From NCBI GenBank assembly GCA_003117195.1, contig BDSI01000166.1, positions 39,854-103,853 on the forward strand: 64,000 nucleotides of DNA. Direction: 5' to 3'. Under the pieces are notes generated by a model. The model made no database searches and had not been told where the DNA came from. It saw only the letters and a program-made list of their open reading frames with translations. Source of the stretch: Eudorina sp. 2006-703-Eu-15 (Eukaryota; Chlorophyta; Chlorophyceae; Chlamydomonadales; Volvocaceae). The translations under genes were made by a program, and so were the position numbers. Below are positions 12,075 to 21,812 of the stretch, in pieces; the first letter of the stretch is position 1, and the number at the start of each line of letters is the position of its first letter.

Positions 12075-13497
12075 CGTTCCGTCCTCTTCCGTTCAAATGA
12101 GCCGATATATTAAATGGTAGACAGACACGCAAGGAAATTAGAACTCGTAAGGCTTCATTGCGTCCCGGACACAAGTAAGGGGTAATTATACTTTGCGAGG
12201 GTTACGGGCCGTACAGGTGGACGGCCCCAATAATGGAAGGCGCCAATGGATGGTACAGGCGTTAATTGAAGATTTATGAATAGTTTACCTTATACAGGGC
12301 AAGGTGTGCAATGTTCGTGTCCTGCAGATGAGCAAACCTTTCTGTACCTGACAGTTGTTTTCTCTGCCCGTTGCGGCCCCAATGCGTTTTTTATACTGGA
12401 ATGAGACGAATGACGCGCTTGCATGCTGTATTAAAAACGACAACTGAGCTGCTCTAATGCCCTTGGGAATTTTGGGAAGCACCGATTTTATGCTGTCATC
12501 AGTTATAATTGGGTGCGCAGCGATTTGACGTCGTCCTGAAGTAAGATGACGCGCCGCGCGCGGGATTTATGCATGGTTGCATTTTATATCTGAAACGAAG
12601 TGCGGGTCCTACTGGGTGCCTCCATCCTGCGAGATACCAGTCGGGGCGGCAAGTGACAGTCCGATAACGGTGCTGGTGACAAATGTTATAATATTTCGTG
12701 TACCAAATGATGATGTTCATTCATTTTTTGAGGGACAATCGATCCCTTTTGGAATCCGTTGTCAAAATAATTCATCCATCAATTTGGATACGTAGGGCAA
12801 GCGGAAAGTGTATGTATAGTTTGGATAACACGGAACGAAAGACGGAGAACAAAATATAACGCAAGAGCTGCAGCACCCTACGCAGCTAACGCCGTTGCAA
12901 CTCTTTGCAACGCACAAACGAACGTGACCACAGCGTGAAATGGCATGTGTAAGGAAAAATATGATGGGTTTGGACATTCGGCACTCATATTAACTTCAAC
13001 TGGAAGCTTGACTGGACGTGACTGGAACGAAGGACGCAATCGGTGCTTCGGTCGCGAATGTTTGAGTACCTGTACGATGAAACAGCTATTGCTGACTAAC
13101 CTGTAAATTAGCATAGTCTCAGGTCAAGAATTTGCTTTATTGCGGTTTTTTGGAACGCTGTGGCTTGGCATTTTCATCCAATGAACTGTTCGGCTACCCC
13201 TACGCCCATTTGTTAGTTGTTATTTGATCCATGCATGCACACATCTAATTTGCAATATCCTACCTGATAACAATAGCGTTTATCATTTCCTAAATTTAAT
13301 ACAGGATTTGCTTCGTTGATTGGTGACATCCTAACGCAAGTGCGCGATCTACGTACGTACGCAGATGATGAGCGGCCTGCTGAAGGCGAATTAAGAAAGG
13401 ATGTCAATTACTATACATGCCAGCACGCCCAGGCCTCCTGACGAGCGCAAATCCAAATTTCTTTGTCCATTTCTTTTGCACACACGCACCATGATGG
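12075..13497. other. AT-richer upstream region of the lipase gene, no gene seen
   Basis: Markedly richer in A/T than the genes. TTTAATATAT on the minus strand (about 12104-12115) lies 30-40 bases before the lipase ATG and could be a TATA-type element, though the transcription start is unknown. No spliced or unspliced reading frame in the rest is convincing. Confidence 0.4.
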
Positions 13498-13857
13498 CCG
13501 GTGTAACCGTTACAAGGTGGACCCGAATCCCGACCGGGTGTTCCAACGGGCCCAGATAGCTCGTAGGCGCCTCATCTCATCAACAACCCCTACGTACCAA
13601 GGACTGCGCAGTGCGCACCGACCCATCCTCCATCACCCCCGGAGGGGTTCATGCAGCCATGCATGCATACCTCCGGCCAACATATATACCCTGTTACCAA
13701 CAGCAGCGCGCCAGCAGGATTGCACGCATCTCCTGGGAAACGCGCGCGTCAGACCCCCCGAATCACGTGGCGGGGAGGGAGACGGGATTCGAACCGTGGC
13801 TCTCTGGACAGCATGCCAGTAGTGTCTTTCCCATTAGACCCCCCCGTCCATGTATAT
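13498..13857 (-). mobile_element. tRNA-derived SINE with ATGATGG target duplication
   Basis: On the minus strand the element starts near 13857 with a tRNA-like head: D-arm GTCTAATGGGAAAGAC, an anticodon-like CTGG...CCAG stem, and B-box GGTTCGAATCCCG near 13785-13800, with acceptor-like GGACGGG/TCCCTCC arms. It ends near 13502 with ACCTTGTAACGGTTACA. ATGATGG occurs at 13491-13497 and 13858-13864 and is the likely target-site duplication. Arm mismatches and an 8-base T-loop argue against a functional tRNA gene. Confidence 0.7.
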
Positions 13858-13998
13858 ATGATGGTGTGCATGCGTGCGTACAAAGCGCCTGCGCGGCATG
13901 CATGCAGGCACGTATGCCGCTATGCTTGCTTGTGTGCGAGCGAGCGTACGTGGTCATCGGATGCGTGGATGTATGTCCTGCCTAGATAGGTACGTACG

Positions 13999-14098
13999 TG
14001 TAGTAGGTGTCGTACAATGGTCGGCCCTACTCCCTAAATACGGTGCGAAGCACTGTCCCAGCATCTAGAGAAGCCTTTGCCAGCTCTCACCTACTACA
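13999..14098 (-). mobile_element. Solo LTR of the TRIM element
   Basis: One hundred bases beginning TGTAGTAGG and ending CCTACTACA. Its reverse complement matches both terminal repeats of the TRIM at 15682-16184 with about five substitutions. GTACG flanks both sides (13994-13998 and 14099-14103), a 5-bp target duplication, although the local sequence is itself a GTAC-rich simple repeat. It is the expected product of LTR-LTR recombination. Confidence 0.8.
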
Positions 14099-14103
14099 GT
14101 ACG

Positions 14104-14940
14104 TATGTACGTTGCTGAAAACGTGCTGCTTGCAGCAAGCAAGCTGGCAGGCAATGTGGTAACCCGCTACCATTCAACGACGGGTAGGTCACTACCGACA
14201 GGACCATTACGTTACATGCCATGCATGCATGTCCCTACCTGCTGTGCGTGTGTACTGCTGTGTGCTTTTGACCGAGCGATCGACCCGAGCGATCGGCTGG
14301 CTAGGCTGGCCTGCTGCGTGCGTGCGTGGCTGGTGCGTTTATTATGTAACAATACCCCGGCCGATCTGCTGGCAATATGGGTCCCTGTCCTCTATGCTTA
14401 CGTCGCACACCTGTCTACTGCCATTACACACTCTGACGCCGTGAGGTGCCGTGTCCCGGACTCCTGGTTGCCCTCCCTCCCATATGCATCCGCGACGCCA
14501 GGAAAGCGTGCTTCAGCCCTGCAAGGCTGGGAGTCCCTGTCGTAGCTGTGCTGCTGTGGTACCAGTGGCCCTGCTGTCGAAACAAGCAGAAATACCGTAT
14601 TTCCCGGCCTGCCCGGAGGTTTTTATTTCCTGGCATCTGGGAAGGTCCCCGCCAAAGGGTTTTTGGCTGCTGGCGGCAGGCCGGAAACCTGCGGAATTCT
14701 ATTTCCCCGTAGCAACGAACGAACATCCCCACCCCTTATTAACAAACGCGCGCCAGGCTCCGGCTGATCATTCCCCCTCCCCCGCCATCTTCATCAGTTA
14801 ATGACTGTATTTGTATTTGAAGTATTACTAATAATATTACTATTTAATATAATTGTACAGCAGGTAACTCCAACAAGTCATCCCAGACTCTTAAATGTGC
14901 CTGCCTCGTAAGGACTTCGTGCAGATAACCGTTATAACAT
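14104..14940. other. Intergenic, nothing supported
   Basis: Contains a long imperfect hairpin around 14606-14685 (GGCCTGCC...GGCAGGCC) and an AT-rich patch at 14800-14890. No exon or RNA gene could be supported. Confidence 0.4.
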
Positions 14941-14950
14941 ATAAGTGACA

Positions 14951-15281
14951 TCCAAGACTACTACGGGCCACCGCTGGAGAAGTGACCCCGCCTTGGTTGC
15001 GGTGGTGGCTGGTTCGCTAATAGGGCCGCCCTGGTGGCTAAGTCCCCCTGAGCGGGCTTTATCCCTTGCCATGGTTGGTTCTCAGGATCCTGAACGGGGT
15101 GGTTCCCTGGTAGTGTGGTCCCGGGGAGTGTTTCGGTGCACTTGGGGAGCCTGTCCGGAGCGCCATGGTGGCGTTAGTTCGTTTAGGCAGTGTATACAGT
15201 GTATGGTGAGGAAGCCTCGGCTGTCGCCGTGGCTGGGCTGTCACCGATGACCCGCGGGGTCCGCTGTAACATCCTAATAAT
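14951..15281 (+). mobile_element. Retroposon family A, full copy with 10-bp target duplication
   Basis: The element runs from TCCAAGACTACTACGGG to CATCCTAATAAT and is bounded by ATAAGTGACA at 14941-14950 and 15282-15291. It is 331 bp with no coding capacity. GGTTCGCTAATAGGG about 60 bases in resembles a weak B-box, so a SINE is possible, as is a truncated LINE. Shorter copies at 28514, 51601 and 57910 share only the 3' end, which is the mark of target-primed reverse transcription. Confidence 0.88.
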
Positions 15282-15421
15282 ATAAGTGACAAATACGGAT
15301 CAAAAAACACAGATCACGGCTGCCAAGAAGATTCAAAACGAACGAATTACTAAAGCTGGATGGGCCGCAAGCGAGGTAACGGTACCCAACCCGCCCGGAC
15401 CCCCGCACCGTCCGCCCGCCT

Positions 15422-16335
15422 TGTAGTGAGCTCCACAGAACCCACGGTAGTTAGCGTGGATATATTGCAGCGGAATAATAGCCTGTTTCCAGGTAAAGGC
15501 GCGGAGTGGGTATGACCACGACCCTAGCAAGACTAGCTGCGCTAGACTGCTCTGACTAGACAGCAGCTGCACCGAATTATATACGATCGGTAACTGTTGA
15601 TCGTAGCCCTGCGGGACTTCCGTTAACCTTCCTTGATAGGACAGGCCGATCGACGTGACCGTTGGAATCCGCGGCTGTCACTGTAGTAGGTGAGAGCTGG
15701 CAAAGGCTTCTCGAGATGCTGGGACAGTGCTTTGCACCGTATTTGAGGAGCAGGGCCGACCATTGTACGACACCTACTACACTCCCCCCCCTCTGAAGGG
15801 GACCGTCCCGGGACCCTTTCGGCCCGAGACAACCAGCCATGCTCGCCATCGCCAACCCTGAGCCATGGGTGGATGAGGTCCACGTCACGTCGTGCCCCGC
15901 AACTGACACGCGCCTAGCCCATATTCGGGTTTTTCGAGCATGTGACCTTCTCCTAGTCATCTCACTACTATCTTCTTCCAGAACCTCTAGACTGTCGTCC
16001 TCTGGCGCGGTCGTATTTCGCCGTCATCAGGGATCGAACTGGGTACTCTTAGGTCCACAGCCTAGGTTTGGTCTCGATACCATATGTAGTAGGTGAGAGC
16101 TGGCAAAGGCTTCTCGAGATGCTGGGACAGTGCTTTGCACCGTATTTGAGGAGCAGGGCCGACCATTGTACGACACCTACTACAGTCACACTTGTGAAAA
16201 CCGACAACCTGTCAGTTGCTTAGTGCTGCTCAGCGCGAGGCACTTTGGATCAGCAGGTTAATATCCATCCATCCAGGACACCTCTAGTAATCATTCCGAT
16301 TACAATGCGGGTTTGACCATACTCAGGTCACAACT
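15422..16335 (-). repeat. 3' LTR, interrupted by a TRIM element
   Basis: About 406 bases of LTR sequence once the 503-bp TRIM and its duplicated GTCAC are removed. It aligns along its length with 19510-19936; compare GAACCCACGGTAGTTAGCGT and CGATCGGTAACTGTTGATCG in both. Confidence 0.9.
15682..16184 (-). mobile_element. TRIM (miniature LTR retrotransposon), nested in an LTR
   Basis: Two identical 100-bp direct repeats (15682-15781 and 16085-16184), each TG...CA, surround a 303-bp non-coding core. GTCAC flanks the element (15677-15681 and 16185-16189). The uninterrupted sister LTR at about 19774-19790 preserves the empty site. On the minus strand the 5' LTR is followed after two bases by TGGTATCGAGACC, a primer-binding site close to that of the host element. 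A polypurine run AGAGGGGGGGGGAG precedes the 3' LTR. Identical repeats imply a young insertion. The core also contains AGTTCGATCCCTG, tRNA-like in character. Confidence 0.92.
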
Positions 16336-16686
16336 AACATTTATCCCCCCCTTTTAGGTTTGGTTCTGTCGGGCGTTGGCGCCTGTCGTGGTGCGTTGCG
16401 TTGGGTCGCCGGTGTGGCGCGCTGCGTGTGTGTTGGTCGCGCGGGCCCCGTCGCATCGGGGTATGCTGCGCGGCCAGTGATAGGCTTGGCTGTTGCTCTC
16501 TTGCTGTGTTAGGAGTCGTGTCCGCACGACTTCGGGACTTTATCTGCTGCAACTCGGCACGCAGTCATATCTGGCGAAAAATGATGAGTTGCTTCCCAGC
16601 TGTTGTGGTCCGACTCGAAACCTCGCCATTTAACTATTCATCGACGTACTTCCGTCCCACCTTCCGGCGGCGATAGTCCAATACCC

Positions 16687-17534
16687 GGTGAATCAGTCGT
16701 TACGTTTGCCGGTCTGTTTGAAGCGCTGCTTCAAGGCATGCCTGACGTTCAGGAACCGACTAAGATCTGGCAGTGGCTTGGGCACATACGTGAAGAATGT
16801 GCCATGCGTCCGACTGATTTCCAAGAGCACACCAGTTACAAGGATCTGAAGGATCACGCGATTATTGGTGTCGAGCGACAATTTGCTTTGCGCCAAGTGA
16901 ACCACGCTCAACAGAGTGTCCCTCGTGTGCGTGCTCACGCTGCTGCCCTACAGGCTCCGTCGACCTTCGCTGCCATGGTAGCAGCCCCTGTATGTCCCAG
17001 TTGTGGCTGCTGGTCCCGCCATCGCAGCGCCAGTGCAGCCGGCTCAGCCAGGTGGTGCTGGCCGTACGTGGTGCTGCCGGCCGAGGCCGGGGTGCGGCGC
17101 GTGGTGCGGGTGGCCGGGTGCCCCAGCTGGGCGTGGTGCCGGCCACAATGGCCCAGGTGGGGGCCGGGGACAGGGTGGTCGGGCGGGCAACGCGAACCCA
17201 GGTCGGGGTCGTGGTGGCCGTGGTGGGGGCGCCGCAGGTCGCGGTGCGGGCCGAGTTGGTCCAGCGGATCAAGGCGAGTGGCAGCAAGTTGCTGGCCGCA
17301 AGCACCAGAGGGTGCAGCTTGCGCTCTCAAACAAGCCGGCGCCGGGAGGCAGGCTCCTCCCAAAAGCTCATATAGCTTGCGATGTCGCTCAATGGTTGCT
17401 GGGTCTGCTTGGCCCCCGACCATAATTACAACAATTGACCTCGTTGGAACGAGGACGGGGCGGGTGGTGCCGGTGGTGCGACCGCTTAGGGAGTTGCCCT
17501 TCCGAGGTCTGTTCGGCGCCCGGTTGCGGAACTA
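16687..17534 (+). repeat. Plus-strand arm of the gag inverted duplication
   Basis: This arm and 17748-18582 are inverted copies at roughly 95 percent identity by eye. It carries the gag C-terminal half in plus orientation: the motif GESVVTFAGLFEALLQ, then PDVQEPTKIWQW, then a Gly/Arg/Ala-rich segment and a relic of a zinc knuckle. The frame is open through the first part and is then broken by a 4-base insertion near 16992 relative to the other arm. Confidence 0.88.
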
Positions 17535-17680
17535 CATTGGGCCAAGTATTGGCGGGCAATGGGTCGTGCGGTCACAGAAAGTGAAGTTGCTAGTATTGCG
17601 ACTATTGTGGGCCGAGAGTTCACACAAGACGCGTGGGCATCAGACTGCGGCTTGTCTGCCGTGTGTAATGCTTTCTCGTG

Positions 17681-17754
17681 CTCGGCTCGTCAATTCCTCG
17701 AGACCACTGTAGTTCCGCTCGGCTCGTCAATTCCTCGAGACCACTGTAGTTCCG
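17681..17754. repeat. 37-bp tandem duplication at the palindrome centre
   Basis: CTCGGCTCGTCAATTCCTCG plus 17 more bases occurs twice in direct succession (17681-17717, 17718-17754), inside the 213-base spacer between the two gag arms. Confidence 0.9.
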
Positions 17755-18582
17755 CAACCGGGCGCCGAACAGACCTCGGAAGGGCGATTCCCCAAGCGGT
17801 CACACCACCGGCACCGCCCGCCCCGTCCTCGTTCCAACGAGGTCAATTGTTGTAATTATGGTCGGGGGCCAAGCAGACCCAGCAACCATTGAGCGACATC
17901 GCAAGCTCAATCTGAGCTTTTGGGAGGAGCCTGCCTCCCGGCGCCGGCTTGTTTGAGAGCGCAAGCTGCACCCTCTGGCGCTTGCGGCCAGCAACTTGCT
18001 GCCACTCGCCTTGATCCGCTGGACCAACTCGGCCCGCACCGCGACCTGTGGCGCGCCCACCACGGCCACCACGACCCCGACAAAAACCTGGGTTCGCGTT
18101 GCCCGCCCGACCACCCTGTCCCCGGCCCCCACCTGGGCCATTGTGGACGGCACCACGCCCTGCTGGGGCACCCGCACCACGCGCCGCACCCCGGCCTCGG
18201 CCGGCAGCACCACGGCCAGCACCACCTGGCTGAGCCGGCTGCACTGGAGCTGCGACGGCGGGACCAGCAGCCACAACTGGGACAGGGGCTGCTACCACGG
18301 CAGCGAAGGTCGACGGAGCCTGTAGGGCAGCAGCGTGAGCACACACACGAGGGACACTCTGTTGAGCGTGGTTCACTTAGCCAAAGCAAATTGTCGCTCG
18401 ACACCAATCGCGTGATCCTTCAGATCCTTATAACTGGTGTGCTCTTGGAAATCAGTCGGACGCATGGCACATTCTTCACGTATGTGCCCAAGCCACTGTC
18501 AGATCTTAGTCGGTTCCTGAACGTCAGGCATGTCTTGAAGCAGCGCGTCAAACCCACCGGCAAACGTAACGACTGATTCACC
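17748..18582 (-). repeat. Minus-strand arm of the gag inverted duplication
   Basis: Inverted partner of 16687-17534. It ends at 18582 where the gag frame continues outward, so this arm is in the ancestral position and the plus-strand arm is the added copy. Confidence 0.88.
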
Positions 18583-19122
18583 CTGCTCCTGTCTGAACTC
18601 CTTGCTAAAGAAGGTAGAGTGCGCTACGTGCGAGCGAGAATGCAGTTCCAGAGCAAACCTGACCAGAAGGGCGTCCAGCAACTGGTCCGGTGTATAGTTC
18701 GGGACCGACTTGATCCACGTGATGTGCCAATCCTTGAAGACACCCTCCAAGGCCCCGCTAATGTATAACTTTTGCGCCGCAACGTTGTTCGTCCACCCAA
18801 CTAGGGTAAAGTAGTCCCGTACGTCGGCGACAAACGAACGAACACGTTCAGGCGCCACCAGGGTGGCATCGGGCAACTTCGGACCCGGCAGGTGACATAC
18901 CTCCTGAGGCACCGCACCACCAGGCGCTGGGAATTGCATGACGGGTGCGACATGCTGCACGACGGGTGCAGGCGGGACAGCTGGCGCGACTGGCGCAGCA
19001 GCGGGCGCGACGAGCGCCACAGCGGCAGCAGGCGCGACGGGCGCCACATCAGCAGCAGCAGGCGCAACGGGCGCCCCAGGAACGGCGGCAACGGCCGGGT
19101 TGCCTGCAGGTGCACCAGCCAC
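17838..19122 (-). pseudogene. gag-like polyprotein remnant of the LTR retrotransposon
   Basis: On the minus strand from about 19122 the frame encodes an Ala/Pro/Val-rich N-terminus. A retrotransposon gag-type helical core follows (motifs RSFVADVRDYFTLVGW, KLYISGALEGVFKDW, QLLDALLVRFALEL, FRQEQGESVVTFAGGFD). The frame stops at ATC TGA after DVQEPTKI, where the inverted copy has ATC TGG. Downstream the same strand continues in another frame with a Gly/Arg-rich RNA-binding-like stretch and CWVCLAPDHNYNN followed by TGA. That would be a C-X2-C-X4-H-X4-C zinc knuckle had the TGA been a Cys codon. No in-frame ATG starts the N-terminus. The gag product would package element RNA; as it stands it is broken. 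Confidence 0.75.
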
Positions 19123-19509
19123 AGGCTGAGCAACTACAGCGGGTGCAGCAACCTGGCAGGTTTACGCCACCAACAGCGACTTAGCGACTTGCTGTCCCGG
19201 TTGCACCCAACCAACACCCATTTGCCATCCGGCAAGGTTAAACCCACCTTGGGCTCCCCAACGGCGTTAGCTCAGCCATGGTGACGTCGTCACCCGACCC
19301 TCCGGGTTCGCTCACTACAGGGGGTAACTAAGTTGCGTACCAGCAATAGTTTACCCACTGCGTAGCGATAATTCACTTACTTGTAATGATAAGATGACGA
19401 GCAAACTGCTCGCAGTCTTGTTCAAAGCTCGCGGCGCTAGCTGAGAACGACTGTCCCATCCAGGCAGGGACGGCCCTGAACGAATGTCCACTGGTCTCGC
19501 TACCAGATT

Positions 19510-19936
19510 TGTAGTGAGCTCCGCAGAACCCACGGTAGTTAGCGTGAATATATTGCAGCGGAATAATAGCCTGTTTCCAGGTAAAGGCGCGGAGTGGGTA
19601 TGACCATGACACTAGCAAGCAAGACTAGCTGCGCTAGACTGCTCTGACTAGACAGCAGCGAGCTGCACCGAATTATATACGATCGGTAACTGTTGATCGT
19701 AGCCCTGCGGGACTTCCGTTAACCTTCCTTGATAGGGCAGGCCGATCGACGTGACCGTTGGAATCCGCGGCTGTATGTCACACTTGTGAAAACCGACAAC
19801 CTGCCAGTTGCTTTAGTTGCTTAGTGCTGCTCAGCGCGAGGCACTTTGGATCAGCCGATTAGTATCCATCCAGGACACCTACCTTTAGTAATCATTCCGA
19901 TTACAATGAGGGTTTGACCATACTCAGGTAACAACA
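19510..19936 (-). repeat. 5' LTR of the retrotransposon
   Basis: 427 bases, TGTAGTGAGC to ACAACA, uninterrupted. It supplies the empty site for the TRIM insertion and is followed on its outer side by CGCCT. Confidence 0.9.
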
Positions 19937-20555
19937 CGCCTCCACTCCTCGGAGTATCCCCTTGGGGGCGAGCCCGCCGCCGCTTGTGCGGCACCGGCCT
20001 TCACACCACAGCAGTCGCGCGCCATACATGCAGACCTAATAATGATCTATGCATGCATGTATAGGCCCTGCCCCATGCCATTGCTCGCTCGGGGGCTGGC
20101 GATGGATGGCGCGACGGCTACTTGTGTGACACGCACGCCGGCGGCGGCCGCCTTTCTTATTAAAACCTCCGGGGCCGCCCCCAGCAGCCACCCGACCCGG
20201 CGAGGACGACCTCAACCTTCAATCAAGTCGGAGGGAACCCCAGATGGGTGGCTGCCGTACGGCTACATCTTTCATTCACACCCCTTACTTGTCCACCGAG
20301 AGTCGAGTGTTAAAAACACATTCGAGCAGAATCACGCAGTACGTACGTACACGACTGTCCTGCTGCCTAAACTTTCGTTGTTAATTTACGCCGAGCGAGC
20401 CGCACATGTAAATCCACACACAGCTATCTACTAGCCGCTGCGCGTGCGTGTCGCCGCCCTTGCTTGCTTGGCCGGTTGCCAGGCTTGCTATTTCAACGTC
20501 GTCGGTCCCATGCACGCACCCTCCTGGGCGTCACCCGTCGCGGCCAATTGTAATT

Positions 20556-20580
20556 TGTAACCGCTACAAGGTGGACCCGT
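20556..20580 (-). repeat. SINE tail fragment
   Basis: TTGTAACCGCTACAAGGTGGACCCG; 3' end of the same SINE as at 13498-13857 with one change in the palindrome. Nothing of the head remains. Confidence 0.6.
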
Positions 20581-21551
20581 AGTCCTGATGATGATGACCG
20601 GGCGGCCGGCCAATCAACTGCACACCACGACATATATAGAACTAAATCAGTTCCGTCCCGAACTAGCTAACGCCGCGAGAGAACGAACGAGCGAATGTGC
20701 ACTGCCAGCAGTGTGGTGAGTGTACTGCCGCTGTCCATCACGTGTGCACCTCCGTACGGAGTACGAGCCCCGCCCGAACCCATCCAGTACGGACATGCAC
20801 GACAAGACGAGATCCCGAAAACAGATAGAGCGTCCCTTGCCACGACGGCGCCTATGCATGCCCAGCTTTCCTTTACACGTGCACGCACGCTGCGCAGTGT
20901 GCAGGGACGGGTCGAGCCTCCGCGACGCCCGACGGAGTACGTAATAAGGTGAGCGCGACCAAGCGACTGCACTGCTGCTGCTGCAACCAAGGTATGTATC
21001 CATCTGCCCGATGTGTTTATTATTACACGTACCGCCCGGTGGCCCGATTCACACATGCATACAATTATTATCTACAAGTACCATTCAGGACAGCAGGACG
21101 GCGCGACGCAAAATAAAAGGGTGACAACGTCCATCGCCTGAGATCGCATCTATATCTATCCATGCCAGGTTCATGTCAGGAGGAGCAGGCAGGTAAGGAC
21201 AGATCGTTCTACAGGACCGGCGGCATCGATATCGTCGATCGGTGGTCATAGGCAAGGCCCTGCGTGCCCGCCGGTGCGTCTACCTGTATGCTCAGGCATG
21301 CATGGGTTGGCACGAAATGGCTTGATTGGGCGGTTGACGAGACGCGGCGTTTCATGGACACCACTTGGCCGACATGACCTATCCCTTCCGCCGTTGCTGC
21401 CGGGAACCACTGTCGTACATACAACACGCCACGCACGCCGTAACATGTCCACAATGAATGTATACATGCACCCACAGCCTCGCCTCGCCGCACCTATCAC
21501 GCACGTCCTCACGTCTTGCGCCGCACGCACCTGTATGTATGTATGTATGTA

Positions 21552-21740
21552 TGTAACCGTTACAAGGTGGGCCCTTCGTCCCGACCGGGCGTTCCAACGG
21601 GCCCAGATAGCTCGTCGGTGCCTCGTCTCATCAACCCCTGCCAAGGACTGCCCACCCATCCACCATCACCCGCGGGGCGGTCATGCAGCCATACCGGCCA
21701 ACACACCAGGTCACCAGAGCGCCAAGGTTGCCGCTCCCGG
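21552..21740 (-). mobile_element. 5'-truncated SINE copy
   Basis: From TGTAACCGTTACAAGGTGG through GACCGGGCGTTCCAACGGGC, CCAGATAGCTCGT and a CATCACCCGCGGGG-like block it follows 13502-13690 and then diverges before the tRNA-like head. It is inserted at a (GTAT)n microsatellite. Confidence 0.7.
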
Positions 21741-21812
21741 AAATCGCACCAGCTGCAGACCCGCCGAACCAGCTGGCCATATCTACAGTCCAGTCAGCGG
21801 AATGTCGCTATG

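Larger units (their letters stand above)
15422..19936 (-). mobile_element. Non-autonomous LTR retrotransposon with CGCCT target duplication
   Basis: Direct repeats at 15422-16335 and 19510-19936 start TGTAGTGAGC and end CAGGT(C/A)ACAAC(A/T). CGCCT flanks the whole element (15417-15421 and 19937-19941). On the minus strand the 5' LTR (19936-19510) is followed after AATC by a primer-binding site TGGTAGCGAGACCAG. A polypurine tract AAAAGGGGGGG lies just before the 3' LTR. The 3.2-kb interior has gag-like sequence only, with no protease, reverse transcriptase or integrase motif, so it depends on a helper. LTR-to-LTR differences (excluding the nested insertion) are several substitutions and small indels, so insertion is not very recent. 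Confidence 0.9.
19942..21812. other. Repeat-rich intergenic region
   Basis: No exon supported. It holds two fragments of the SINE family (separate entries), CATG/GTAC-rich simple sequence, and a (GTAT)n run at 21535-21552 directly before a SINE fragment. It ends in the 3' flank of the F-box-like gene. Confidence 0.45.

Noticed and set aside
13767..13853. tRNA gene on the minus strand
   Set aside because: D-arm and B-box look good, but the acceptor and anticodon stems mismatch, the T-loop has eight bases, and it forms the head of a repeat with target duplication; read as a SINE.
15682..15781. 100-bp sequence as an independent inverted-repeat MITE
   Set aside because: The TGTAGTAGG/CCTACTACA ends look like short terminal inverted repeats, but the paired direct copies, 5-bp duplication outside the pair, primer-binding site and polypurine run fit an LTR better.
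15995..16060. tRNA gene on the minus strand near the TRIM primer-binding site
   Set aside because: The T-arm does not pair and no acceptor stem is found; it lies within the TRIM core.
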